Source: Hofstenia miamia (Eukaryota > Xenacoelomorpha > Acoela > Hofsteniidae). Taken from it: DNA of 35,956 nt. Made by a program: the position numbers and the translations under genes. This document shows positions 12,301 through 22,998 of the stretch, piece by piece. The notes below the pieces were generated by a model. The model worked only from the letters and a program-made list of their open reading frames with translations, was not told the origin of the DNA and ran no database searches. The stretch's first letter is position 1. Each line of letters opens with the position of its first letter. Where the stretch lies: positions 225,348 through 261,303 of the forward strand of contig CABFPE010000009.1 of assembly GCA_900660155.1 (NCBI GenBank). Reading direction: 5' to 3'.

Positions 12301-12799
12301 TTTTTTTCCATCCTATTTTTCCAATCGTCGGTTGAAGCCCGGGGCCTGCCCTACCCTCTCCGGAATATCGTATGCGTCAATTTTTTATCTCAAGACAGTG
12401 TTGAAGCACTCAAAATTTTCTATTTGCATTTAAAAAAATAAATATATTTCAATCCATTTTATTTATTTTTGGAATACTTTTTAACCCTATTTTCATTAGT
12501 GTTACTTTTACGCAACAAACCCATTTGTCCGCATTTTTGAATAATTTTATCCAAGCCTGTTAAAAAATTTTGAAAGCTTTTTACATGGACACATCTCTGA
12601 CTTTGCGCATGGCACGCCTCAATGGGTTTGGAATATCATATTAAAAAACCGTCAAAGTTCTTTGTTGCCTCTAGGGGCTGAAAACCTTCTAAATACATGA
12701 ACATTAAATATGGAGAATAATTAAATCTTTTTCAAAAATTCGAAATTTTCAAAGAAAACGTGTTAATCTTTTCAACAATATCAGCCACATCAATACGCC

Positions 12800-12830
12800 T
12801 TAACCCTATTTGCCACAAGATATTTTTGTC
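12800..12830 (+). mobile_element. Isolated piggyBac-like terminus (TTAACCCTATTTGCCAC)
   Basis: TTAA plus CCCTATTTGCCACAAG resembles the termini at 12481 and 27845, but it faces into the same direction as 27845. It is followed by a G7 run and GCCCCC that could form a short hairpin. No partner terminus was found. It may be a nested insertion in the piggyBac remnant. Confidence 0.35.
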
Positions 12831-14125
12831 TGTTGAACTCACAGGGGGGGTTGATTTAGCCCCCTCTTAAAATTTTTTCTGCTAAAGAATTTTTCGTGAA
12901 ACTTTGTACGTTACTAAAACAATCCTTCCTCTACAAGTTGAGGCCATTAGATAACGTCATCATTTTTTGAAGTTTTGAACTTTTTCAGTATAATACATTT
13001 CACCATGCTCTTTTAATTTATAAACTTGCTTTTTATATTCATGGGAAGCCATTGTCTTAAAAACAGACATCAAACATTAAAATGAAGAACAAAAAGAATA
13101 GTTTATGTAAAAACGCATATAGATATAGTGTGGGAAGAAATACTGTTTTACAGAAACTCAACATATTAAACTTTTTTCGATATTTATTGCTCTTTACATA
13201 AGTTTCACATTAGTTTGAAATGATTTTTACAAACTGGATGACTACACTTACATCAGCGTATTTTGCACCTTTGAAATAGTATCTTTTGATTACTTATGAC
13301 CAGTACCATGAGAACTTACCACGCATATAGGAAGAACATCATTCACTGCTAGCATATCTATAAACAACGTGATTGATTCTTTTAGTGATGCTTCTAAAAC
13401 CCTCCTAAAACACTTTCACTCATGTTGAGGGCAACAATAGACATTGCTAGTTCCTATCCAAAGTTAAAACTATCAGATGAATTCAATTTGTTGTTGAATA
13501 CATAGACAGCCTGACTAATTACTCTCGCCATGTCCAGTATGTAGGAAAGAGCAACAATTGTCCACTTTCTTGACTTGGATGTGCAAGTGTAGGAGCCCAT
13601 TCGTTGATTGGGACTGTCGATTCCACCTTTAATGAAATAGTAAATCTTGTATTACATGGATTTTTTTCTTTTTATATCCTTAGTTACATAGTGTGCTGCA
13701 TTAGTGGTTAAAGCAGTAATACATTTCTCATCCCACTTGATTTTGTCTTTACAACAATTCAGAATAACAAGAGTATCTACTTATTTGCAGGAGATCTAAG
13801 AAAACTTTTCACATTGCTTTGTTTCCTTGATCTCTAAACGTATAACTTTGCAATAAATTTACAGGGTCCCCATGCAAGTATTATTTTTATCATAAAGCCA
13901 CTTTGCCAGTGGAATTGAAGTATAATATCGATCCATGGAAATGTTCGTCCCTTGTAAAGAATGACCTATTGTTTAATATATACACTTGTAAGACTGGGCT
14001 GGAGTACACTATCTCATCGATAAAACTCAACTGGAGTATATATAGCAAACTTAACACTTCATGTGCCCTCCCTGAAAGCGTTTATCTAACAATGCTTGTT
14101 GCAAATTAACTCGACGGTAACGAAT

Positions 14126-14140
14126 GGCCCGGCCCGGCCC
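14126..14140. repeat. (GGCCC)3 GC island
   Basis: Three perfect GGCCC units in otherwise AT-rich DNA, near the N-terminal side of the piggyBac remnant. Confidence 0.8.
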
Positions 14141-14446
14141 GATATCAACACGTTTGAATATATTTGTTGGCGAAATGTAGTTTAATAAAGGTAAATGAGC
14201 AGCTTTTCTCAACCAAATATATAGCAAATATGTCAGAAAAAAATGCATCAAATTATGGGTTTTACTGAAGTGTACACTAACAACATTTTTTAACAACAAA
14301 ATCCTGGCGGCTCAAGGATTGCTACAACATTGAATAGCTTATATTAACACAATTCGACCAAAGAAACATGAGTTGCCCATAAAAAAAGATAAATATATAT
14401 AGCAACTTAAACAAATAACCTCAACAAATTGGGATTCATATGTTTA

Positions 14447-14449
<3 letters not shown>

Positions 14450-14478
<29 letters not shown>
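14450..14478. repeat. (AT)n microsatellite
   Basis: About 28 bases of uninterrupted AT dinucleotide between non-coding AT-rich flanks. Confidence 0.95.
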
Positions 14479-14484
<6 letters not shown>

Positions 14485-14916
14485 ATGAAGTATGTATAAT
14501 AAAGCATTAAATAATTCATAGATTGATTATTTCACTATTTTTAGCTAACTCAGAAAAATAATAACTACGTTATTTCAATTTACGTCAACTGACGTCAACA
14601 GCACTTCTAGTAGTTTAGGAAATTACTTTTTGTGTAGTGTTTAATTTTCTTGCCGTTGTCAGATTATTCTTAATTAAATAAATAAATAAACGTCACGAAA
14701 TATCAGCACGAGTTATCTTCTGCAAGAAAAAATATTGAATATATATTAATAACGTAATCGCGTTCTAGTGTTAATGTTCCATCAATCACGCTGAATGTAC
14801 GTTCGCGTTCAAGTTTTGTTGGTTAAATACCATGATAGCATCTTGCAATAACGGCCAAATTTTTATAATGGACTGTGTTTCCAAACATGACAATAAGTAA
14901 AAATCGGTATGATCGT
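14479..14916. other. Non-coding stretch
   Basis: Nothing recognised except a perfect CRE-type octamer TGACGTCA at 14590-14597, which has no gene next to it. Confidence 0.5.
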
Positions 14917-15720
14917 ACTGACTTATCTGCTGCGTTTTATACTGTAGTTCACTGTTTATTATAACATTATAGACACTTTTCTATTTTGCTTGGTATCAAA
15001 AGCACAGCATTGAAGTGGTTCGAATCGGAGCTCCAGGGGAGCACGTTTGTTGTCAATGGTTTAAATTCTAAACCTGAAAGGTGTCATTTAATTGTGGTGT
15101 TTTGCAAGGTAGTGCGTTAGGACGTGCCTATTCACATGCTATGTAGCTCCAATATCAAATCTATTTTCTAAATTTGACAATTTTTTTCGATTCCCTTTTT
15201 CAGATGATCTGAAACTTATTATCACAAGTGTGTCAAGAGAGCGTTGTTATGAAAAAGCAGCAAAAATACATTGGACTGGTCAGAAGTTAGTTGATTATGA
15301 ATGTCGTTTCATTTAATGATACTAAACTAAGGTTTTTGTGGTTTCTATCTAACAAGAATAATTCTTCCTCTTGTAGTCTGCGAGTTGGCCTAAGTTCGTT
15401 ACTACCATCTGAGAAAGTTAGGAATTTGGGATTCCGGTTTTCTTCTTCCGTTTCTGTGCATAAACATATTAAACTGGTATCGAGACAGTGATTTACAACT
15501 CTTCGTAATTTGTGGTCGATTCGGAAGTAGATATCGTTTGATATGACAAAGTCACTAGCTCATGCTTGTGTTTTGCGCAAGCTGGATTATGGAAATTGCT
15601 TATTTCTTGGTTGTAGCTCAAGCGAATAATCTAGACTACAAATAATTCAGAATTGTTGCGCCCAGTTCGTCTTTGATCAACCTGGCAGATGTTCTACATC
15701 CATCCTTATTAAAGAACTAC
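14917..15720 (+). pseudogene. Jockey/CR1-type LINE reverse-transcriptase remnant
   Basis: The blocks follow the usual order of a non-LTR retrotransposon RT. 14917-15120 reads TDLSAAFYTVVHCLL (equivalent of LDLSAAFDTVDH), then GIKSTALKWFESELQGSTFV. At 15096-15128, in another frame, is GVLQGSALG, the GVPQGSxLGP box. At 15197-15208 is FSDD, the catalytic YADD box with substitutions. 15291-15490 holds SLRVGLSSLLPSEKVRNLGF, the usual post-catalytic segment. About 15490-15700 holds LRNLW, ACVLRKLDYGNCLFLGCSS and LQIIQNCCAQ, the C-terminal thumb-like part. Frameshifts, stops and the mutated catalytic box make it dead. No endonuclease domain or 3' tail is attached. It abuts the antisense Penelope-like fragment at about 15730. 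Confidence 0.85.
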
Positions 15721-15724
15721 ATTT

Positions 15725-15890
15725 AGAGTCGTATAAAAGAAAGTGATCCGATACATCTGTATATATTCTATGTTCTTGAATTCTTCTACTTAATTTTCTT
15801 GAAGTTTGTCCAACATAAGTTTCGCAACAGGTGCATGTACTTGTCTTAACAACGTTAGACAAATCTTCAAAATTAGTAGGTGCTTTTAAA
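15725..15890 (-). pseudogene. Penelope-like GIY-YIG-type endonuclease fragment
   Basis: The minus-strand frame contains CTCCETYVGQTSRKLSRRIQEH. The Cys-x2-Cys followed by YVGQTSR-x-L-x2-R-x2-EH matches the endonuclease domain at the C-terminus of many Penelope-like retroelements, where the Arg and Glu-His region is conserved. Only about 45 residues are recognisable. No Penelope-type RT is seen upstream on the minus strand; the 82-residue frame at 16193-16441 shows no motif. It is antisense to the LINE remnant and adjacent to it, so two elements have been juxtaposed. A cellular GIY-YIG gene is unlikely given the context. Confidence 0.6.
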
Positions 15891-17207
15891 TTGATCTAAT
15901 TTATTTGTTGTTGATATTATTCTCACTTTTTCTCTTATAGATTTTTAGATATCTTATCAACAATAGCAATTTAAACAAGAAGAAGTCATTTATACACACA
16001 TTCAAAATAGAGGAATCTATGTAGTCTAGTTAGAGTAAATGATAATTCAAGAAACTTAGATTTTAGAAGCCGTTGTTAAATAAAAGATGTTTAAATAGCT
16101 TTTATAGAAGAGTAAACACTTATTAATTCTACTTTTAAATATTTTATATGAATGTAATTGAAAAGAAAAAATTCTGCGTGATCATATTTATTCTAATAGT
16201 TTTTCTTACGTAAATGCCAATATTCATGTGTTGGGGTAACATAGGGAGTAGAGGTAAGAATGTTCTGGCAAAAATGGAACAGTTCAAACTTCGATAAGTG
16301 CAAGTAATCCTCCTTCTGTTTAGACTGCAATTTATTCACGTTTCTCAACGAAACAAAGTTTCTATAAATTGTATTCTTAATATATTGTAAGGGTACATTT
16401 GGCTTCAGTAGACATCCTAAATTATTTGCAAACCAAATCAATTTCCAAACGAATTGAAAAGCATTGATATCAAAATTGGTTGGGATAGATGCCGCAATTA
16501 TAATATTAAACTTTTGAAACGAGTCAATGATAATGGGATCTTATAAATAGTTTTCTAAATAGGAAACAAGTAAAGGATGAAAAAATTGAAAAAATAAACT
16601 ATAAAGGAAAGGCAGTCACTCAGAGCATTGTCTTGTAGGGAAAATAAACTAGCGTGTGTGTATCCGGATTTTTGCGTGTATGTACGAGTATGTAGTCCAT
16701 ACTATCGTGTATGTATTTCATTTATTTCATTAAACCTGAACGCAAATTATCGTGCATATTCATGTATTATAACATGTATTTTTTATTTACGCTGTGCGTG
16801 TGCACTGCGCAGTCCAATTTTTTTATGTGTTTTTGATTTCTACTCGAATGTTGATTTCTAAAATTCGTACGAAGCATCTCACCCTACACCACGCCACACA
16901 TGCCTGCTATCTCATTTTAATTAATCTGGAACGTGTTGAACTTGGGGTTGAGGGCCTGTCCGTGTATATCATGTATTCAAAATCTGACGCTTATTTTGGT
17001 CAGATTGTATCGTGTATGTATCGCAAAATTGTTCGTGTATGTACATGTATGTATCAAATTCAGTCGTTCTTTGTATTTTTTCGTGTATGTATGTATACAC
17101 GACAATACACTGGAGTCACTAATAATATGAACATGAATAACATATTTAATGAAGTTTTTTGCAACTAAGGCAATTATAATGTTATAAATACTCCCCTTAA
17201 CACTAAT
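15891..17207. other. Non-coding region with a CGTGTATGTA-rich patch
   Basis: No supported gene. Between about 16673 and 17105 the motif (T)CGTGTATGTA and variants recur (near 16673, 16703, 17009, 17030, 17079), with one inverted pair forming a possible hairpin around 17080-17101. The overlapping frames there are low-complexity (VCMYVR-like) and are not treated as genes. The minus frame at 16193-16441 is unassigned. Confidence 0.5.
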
Positions 17208-17764
17208 GAATTTCAACCTATAGCACCGGCTTTCTCATTCCCATTCGTGACTAAGTTTGAAATTATCAAATCTATTCAATATTTAACTTTAGAACAGCGA
17301 GCACTCCTTGAGAACATATGTACTTCTGATGTTTCAAATGCCAAAATTTTTTAATAAAACGAAAATTCTACTGACAGCAAATTCCATAAAATTATCAACA
17401 TAATTGGAAGTATATGTACCTGCTAGTGTTTTGCTGAAAGAATATGGAAAAGGCTTATAAGTAATTTTGAGCTATCGTCGCGTTTCTAGTGTTAAAGAAC
17501 AAATCCCGCGGTTACTCTATGATTCCCACTCGGTACCTAAAAATTGCTCCAGATTTAATAGCTGAGCCAGTTTCATACGTTATAGACACGTGTATTATAC
17601 ATTCGACTTTTCCTGACCAAATAAAATTGGCAAATATTATTCCAGTATTTAAAAAAATGAATCAAGAGATTGTTTGAACTATAGACCTATTTCTATTACA
17701 TCGCCAATTAGTAAGGTTTTTGAACGACTTCTTTTTAATCAAATGTATGTAAACATAATATGTA

Positions 17765-18462
17765 TTCTTAAGCAGAGATGGAAATTTTGCATGTCAACCC
17801 ATGGGGCACGGTGGGGGTAGTTCGGGCATGGGGCAACATTTTTCTAAAGTACCCATTGGACAAAAGTGGAGCAAAAACGCTGTTGACAATTTTTGAGATT
17901 GTAAAAGCAATTTTCTTACATCAAAGTTCTCTGCTTGATAAAATTTAGACGCAATTTGAAAAATCAATTAACATGCACTTCTAACTCTTGGTGAAATTTG
18001 ATTCTTTTCAATAATACCTATTTTAATTAATTAGTCATCAATAGGTTTTGCAATTACATTAGAGGTTATGCAATTAACCTTGCATAAATATATTGCATAA
18101 ATATTAGCTTTATAGAGTTAAAATTAAATTAAATTTTGCTATTAATGATGTTTTTAATATGTATTGGCATGAAGCTTGTTACTAAATTTCTATTGGTAGT
18201 AAAGATGGCATTTCTAGGCAGTAAGGATTCAAAATATTTGGCAGTTGTGGTGTAGTGCTATGAAAATTTAAATAGAACAAATATGGGGTAATAATATATC
18301 GTAAGTAGTTTTTGGAGCAAAAATTTCTTGGGGAGAAGAAAATAAAGAGTGGTGCAATGTGGGACAGAAGTCAGCATGTGGAAATGGGGCAGGGCACAAA
18401 GTCTGTGGGGTGGGGAAGGGCAGTTCATGAAAATCTGCGTCACTTTCATCTTTGCTCTTAAG
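17765..18462. mobile_element. hAT-like non-autonomous element nested in the LINE
   Basis: The element body is 17773-18454 (682 bp). The left end CAGAGATGGAAATT and the reverse complement of the right end, CAAAGATGAAAGTG, agree at 10 of 14 bases. It is flanked by TTCTTAAG (17765-17772) and CTCTTAAG (18455-18462), seven of eight identical. LINE coding resumes right after the second flank (DQHGLRE), so the target site is independently defined by the interrupted host reading frame. The subterminal parts are G-rich (GGGGCACGGTGGGGG on the left, GTGGGGTGGGGAAGGGCAG on the right), unlike the LINE. There is no transposase. Confidence 0.75.
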
Positions 18463-19831
18463 ATCAACATGGTTTGCGTGAGTATATTTCTACAAATGGT
18501 GCTTTGTTACCTGCTCCCAAAAATTAGAGAAATAGCATAAATATTGATGAGTGTTCAGCAGTTAAATGCTTAGATTTACCAAAAGCTTTTGATTCTATCG
18601 ACCAACACATTTTAATTAAAAAAATTCTGAGCTTCTCAGACAAAAGTGCAGACCAAATAAACAACTATTTCCACTATAGTAAACAAATTGTTAAACTAGA
18701 TGGAATTCTTTGACTGGACTTGTATTATAAATAGGCGTTCCACAAGGACCAATTTTGGGATCTCTTCCATTCAATATATTGGAGCAATCAGACTATATGT
18801 AATGCGTACAATAGGCTTATAATACTATGCTATTTGGTTCACATAAATCTCCTGAAATTGCTATAAAAGTTTTCGAAGAAAATTGCACTTTTCTTGCACA
18901 ATATTTTGCTTCACTAAAACTACGAATGAAACCACCTAAAAACAATTTGGTTTAATTAGCCTAAATCTAATGATAATTCCACAAATATTTCTCAGCTTCA
19001 ATTGAAATTTAATTATTCGTGCGTAGAACAAGTTAATTTTTTGAAACATTAGTTATAATTCTTTATTCTTAACTTAATTTTACACAACAAATACGTAATG
19101 TTATTGCCAAAATGGCTATTTCAATTAAGGCTCTTACCAATATATCTCAATAATTTGCAACCAAAGCAAAAATTCAATTAATCTACACATTAATACTAAT
19201 TCACTTTGATTATGCAAACATACTGTATGCCAACATAAATCAACACTGTTGAATAAATTTAATGTGGTATAAAATAGCACTTATTCATAAATATAATAGG
19301 AATGCAGAAATCAAAAAATTGACAAAAACTTTTTTAAATCCACAATACATTATTTATGAAAACGTATTACTTACTTTTTAAAAAAATATTTACTAATATT
19401 GACCATACAACAAATACAATTTTCCATGTTCTAAAATATTGCTTAGACATAATCATGGAACCGTCAAAATTAAGCCTCTTACATATATACCAAGAAAATA
19501 GTGAAAAATTCATTTCTCAACACATCAATGAATATATGGAAATATTACCTTCATCTGTAAAACTAATTAAAAAATTAAGTAAATTTAAAAACGTAATTAT
19601 ACAAAGGAAATGCTTGAATACAAATGGCGAGGTTTTGAATTTTATAATACGGATTATTCAAAAGTCCGCATCTAATCTAAGTTCGCGCTAACCCAAGGTA
19701 GAAATGGTAGTTGTTTTTGTAAATATTAATTTTTGTATGTGTCGTTGTTCTTCTATTTGTATTATTTTTTGACGCTATTTAGAGTTGTAAACAGGACTTT
19801 ATATTGTAAAATACAATTCCAAATATAAATA

Positions 19832-19856
19832 TTTCTTTCCTTTCCTTTCCTTCAAC
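19832..19856. repeat. (TTTCC)n tail at the LINE 3' end
   Basis: Several TTTCC pentamers directly follow the AT-rich LINE 3' region. Short tandem 3' tails are usual for CR1/Jockey-like and related non-LTR elements, so this probably marks the element's end. Confidence 0.75.
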
Positions 19857-21462
19857 AGGAAATATGGAAATATCAATTGGTAAGCTACTAAAAACTAGTT
19901 AACAACATTTTTATCAAAATATGTATTGTCTTGCATATCATATTTGAACATTTATGCATGTGAAAATTAGCATACAAATTGCTTATTTGGTCACAAAATT
20001 CAGACACTCTTTCGACTCTTTTGATAATAAAAGCAGGAAAACTTATATTATTAAGATTTTATCACTAGTTACGTTTATAAAAAATTTATGCATTAAGGTC
20101 TTAGGAAATTATTAATCAAAAGTTACTTTGAAATTAATAAGATAATGGTTTTATTTCTTTATTTAGAACCACAGTTCTTCTGAGAAGTGTTATTTAAAAA
20201 TGTATTTTTAAAATGTTTTGATAGTAATGTTGTTTTTAACTTTATAGTAACAAGTTTTTTAGTTAAGTTATTCAGCAACTATCGATGCAAAAAAATAATT
20301 GATGATACTGAAGGAATAAGGGAAAGAAATGCGTGATGAGTAAATTATTTCGAGTTAAAAATCACTTATACGGTAAGTGATTCTCTTAAAGAAGATATGA
20401 GATTTTGACATTAAGTTGAAATTTTAAAGATTCACTGATTCTTTCAACTTCTTTGTGACGTAGATTAAATATTAAAAATAATAGAAATAAAAAATCTCTA
20501 TGCCTTAGAACAATTTTGTCTAAAAGCTAGTATTAGATCAATAAATCAAATGAGTCAGATTCTCAATATACACATTGAATATTAAATGAATCGGGATGTT
20601 CACATGATCTTCATCCATGCTCATTACCAATACTATAACATCTACGTGTAAGTTTTAAATGATGCACTTAAAATGCGTATTTAGTATAGAAAGCTATTTT
20701 TAGAGTACTTAGAAGGCCAATTTTATTAGAAATATTTCCTAAAATTGACATCTTACCAAGACCACAATGAAAACTTTTATTGAGCCTCAGCACTTAATAT
20801 ACTACTATAAAAGGCGTTATGCCTTCTATGAAATAGGCTCACTTTCAAATATATATACAAATTAATATAACAATAAGAATATTCCATTTAAGATACTAAA
20901 GTCGTCTCATTTAGGATCTCTCCGCCTCTAAAACATGTTGAATGTTTTTCTAGTTGGCAAATGAGATTTCTAGAATTTGATGTGCATTTCAACCCCGCCC
21001 ATTTCTGAAGCATTTTACCGAATTAAATGGAATCAAAATTTTAAAATATGTAATTGAATATCACTATATGATTTGAATTCTCCTTTGGCCCAATTAGAGG
21101 CGACTCAAGCAAATTAATTTTTTTGAAATGTATTTCTTACATCTATTAAAAATAATGTTTGGAATGTAGTTTATCACTCACTTGCTATCTGTTGGCGTAT
21201 TATTGTATGATAAGATACATCTTAAGATTTTCTTTCAATACAAATATGTTGAAATGACAATCTTTTGTTACTTTACTATTCAATGGCATGATAAAATGAA
21301 CTGCCTAGTCTAAAGAATTTAGTGGAGGAAGGATGCCTTAAAACCATCATCTGATATTAAACGAAATTATCAATTTGTATATATATATATATATTCAGTG
21401 AAACAAACCCAGCGAAAAATATCAAGATGACGGGAAAACAGTAATTCCCTATTATTAGCACG
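19857..21462. other. AT-rich region with no recognisable gene
   Basis: About 1.6 kb of non-coding sequence with a short (AT)n run at about 21379-21395. No RNA gene, splice-bounded exon or transposon end is supported. Confidence 0.5.
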
Positions 21463-21703
21463 ATGTCAGCTACGAAGCGGAAGAGAATGGACCCGTCTAT
21501 TTCTTTAAGAAGCGATGAGAAGGAAATTATCGAAACGAAATCTCATATCTATATCCTACTATCCGATGAGTCCCCAAATCCCCTCGGAGACGCATGTCTT
21601 CATCAGTAACTTTGTGGAGGAGACAACAGAGGAAGATATCAAAGAGTATTTCAAACAAGGAAATTTGAGTCTAATCGCTATCAGAAGATGTTTCAAAGAA
21701 TAA
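21463..21703 (+). pseudogene. RRM-like protein fragment, frameshifted
   Basis: From ATG at 21463 the frame reads MSATKRKRMDPSI, then RSDEKEIIETKS, a basic/acidic low-complexity N-terminus. Around 21570-21600 the coding signal moves to another frame, SPQIPSETHVFISNF, then EETTEEDIKEYFKQ, ending at a stop near 21703. VFISNF looks like an RNP2 strand and TEEDIKEYF like the first helix of an RNA-recognition motif; no RNP1 motif follows. The layout (Lys-rich start, DE-rich linker, EETTEEDI helix) is loosely like the exon-junction protein Y14/RBM8A, but this is only a resemblance. The frameshift and truncation suggest a decayed gene copy. It could also be the first exon of a larger broken gene continuing to 23140. 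Confidence 0.38.
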
Positions 21704-21879
21704 GCGCCACATAAGTCTTTTTTTGTAATTCAGATAATATTTTTAGCGTTCACTAAAACATTTAATTGTATTTTATTACCTGCATTTTCACGTGAATACT
21801 TTAAAAGCCCATTCCGCTCCTTTTGACCGGCAAGTTCTGTGAATATTCAAAACACTTGACAGATCTACTTTATTGTAGG

Positions 21880-22205
21880 AAAGACCATTGAACCAGCGTT
21901 ATAACATCTTCTTAATAATGTACAGCGATTGGCAGCATTAAACAGTCTAGCGTTCTGCCAATCTTGATCAGGAGCAAACTGAAAATGGAGGTGATTCAAT
22001 GGATTCTGATACCATTTTATTTGAAATTGATATTGAAAATGATGATTAGTCATCTTCAAATTGTAGTTTAACACATGAATTTTTGTTAGAACCCGCGAAA
22101 AATCTTATTACTAAAATCATACTCAGTGGGAATGTAAACATGCACCACCAGGAATAAAACTATCAACGAAACGAAAAAAATTATCAGATCCGATTAGTGC
22201 ATAGA
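21880..22205 (+). pseudogene. Unidentified coding-like segment with internal stops
   Basis: After a plausible acceptor (CTTTATTGTAG) the sequence reads KTIEPAL*HLLNNVQRLAAL, then, after a frame change near 21950, LDQEQTENGGDSMDSDTILF and IDIENDD. It then passes a TAG and continues as CSLTHEFLLEPAKNLITKI. A third frame adds HAPPGIKLSTKRKKLSDPIS. Base use and residue content look like former coding sequence, but at least two stops and two shifts interrupt it. A GTATGT donor-like site follows at about 22209. I do not recognise the family. Confidence 0.3.
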
Positions 22206-22325
22206 AAAGTATGTTTATTGATTTTATGCTAAATAAATCCATTGTTAAGTACAAGCTTTGAAAACCAAAGTTGGTCTTATCAATAGCTTAAATTGAAAAC
22301 TTTTTTGACATTGCTTTTCTTCTAG

Positions 22326-22542
22326 GTATTCTTGGACTAAGATGAGCACCAGCTTATACCCTTTGGTAAACAGAAGTTGGTATTGCTCTTATAAAGTTCA
22401 CTATGTCGAGAAATCCATTTTGGAGATACTAATGTTCCTTCGAGTTGATTGTACTTCAACTAGATCATCTGGGGTACTATCTGATAAATTTCCTGCAGCC
22501 GTGGAGGTATTTGAATCAATGCCTGTAACACTACTAAATTAA
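22326..22542 (+). pseudogene. Coding-like segment after a splice acceptor, family unknown
   Basis: Directly after TTTTCTTCTAG at 22325 a frame stays open for 72 codons: YSWTKMSTSLYPLVNRSWY, then VEKSILEILMFLRVD, ending at TAA (22540-22542). It also contains a possible donor, GAG|GTATTT, at about 22506. The composition is protein-like but no domain is recognised. It may be an exon of the same gene or pseudogene as the segments before and after it. Confidence 0.28.
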
Positions 22543-22998
22543 CAAATTCCTGTTCTTTCAGACAGTATATTTATTCTAAACTAGATAAATATGGTATAAA
22601 TATGATTTGCACGGGCGTAGAAACAAAATGTTGTCCACATTATTATTTATAATAGACTATATTAGAACCGGTCATTTTGACAGGTGTTGGATATTTTGGT
22701 AAATAATTTAAAGTTGAAATAAGAAACTCCGTAACGTAAAACAAGCCATTGATGATAATGAGCAATTGGAAGATCAATTGTCAAAGTAAGAGTGATTGTC
22801 AAAAGAGAGAGATTGAAATATTTACTTAATACTGTTAATATTAGTACAATTAATTCCAGTATATCAACTAGAATACAAGAAATCCTAAACATTAATTGAT
22901 TGTCTTCTTGAGGAGAACCATTAACGAATTTAGCGATGCCTGGAGTCAATTCACACCATTGTATTATTTTATTTGTATTTCATCTAATAACATGAAGC

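Larger units (their letters stand above)
12481..14300 (-). mobile_element. Decayed piggyBac-type DNA transposon
   Basis: Coding blocks on the minus strand appear in transposase order. At 13936-13864 is MDRYYTSIPLAKW, the segment with the first catalytic Asp of DDE_Tnp_1_7 transposases. At about 13626-13456 is GGIDSPNQRMGSYTC, then SRKWTIVALSYILDMA, matching the family's GVDxxDQ and RRWP-x-LDxA region. At 13267-13196 is a C-terminal Cys-rich domain (C-x4-C-x-C-x4-VC-x2-H, then a final Cys) interrupted by stops. At 12481-12506 is the 3' end, TTAA followed by CCCTATTTTCATTAG. The TTAA target and CCCT terminus are typical of piggyBac. The GIDSPNQ segment has lost the second Asp of GVDxxDQ. Stops and frameshifts make it inactive. 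The 5' boundary was not found. Confidence 0.75.
17208..19856 (+). mobile_element. Second LINE (Jockey/CR1-type) remnant, interrupted by a hAT element
   Basis: RT blocks in order: about 17241-17290, FSFPFVTKFEIIKSIQYL; 17489-17677, IPTRYLKIAPDLIAEPVSYV, then HSTFPDQIKLANIIPVFKK; 17675-17750, LNYRPISITSPISKVFERLL (shifted frame); the insertion at 17773-18454; about 18463-18520, DQHGLREYISTNGALLP; 18541-18620, KCLDLPKAFDSIDQHIL with the catalytic Asp; about 18732, GVPQGPILGSLPFNI; about 19020, YSCVEQVNFLKH; about 19200, HFDYANILYAN. An open frame of 111 codons at 19356-19691 is probably the protein tail. The 3' end carries a short TTTCC tandem tail. Stops and frameshifts show it is inactive. No endonuclease domain or 5' end is seen. 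It differs in sequence from the 14.9-kb LINE. Confidence 0.82.

Noticed and set aside
13903..14109. 68-codon plus-strand frame
   Set aside because: It is the antisense shadow of the piggyBac transposase block read on the minus strand.
14590..14597. TGACGTCA as a functional CRE
   Set aside because: A single octamer with no adjacent transcription start or gene.
15017..15028. GGTTCGAATCGG as a tRNA B-box
   Set aside because: It lies within LINE RT codons (WFESEL) and no cloverleaf forms around it.
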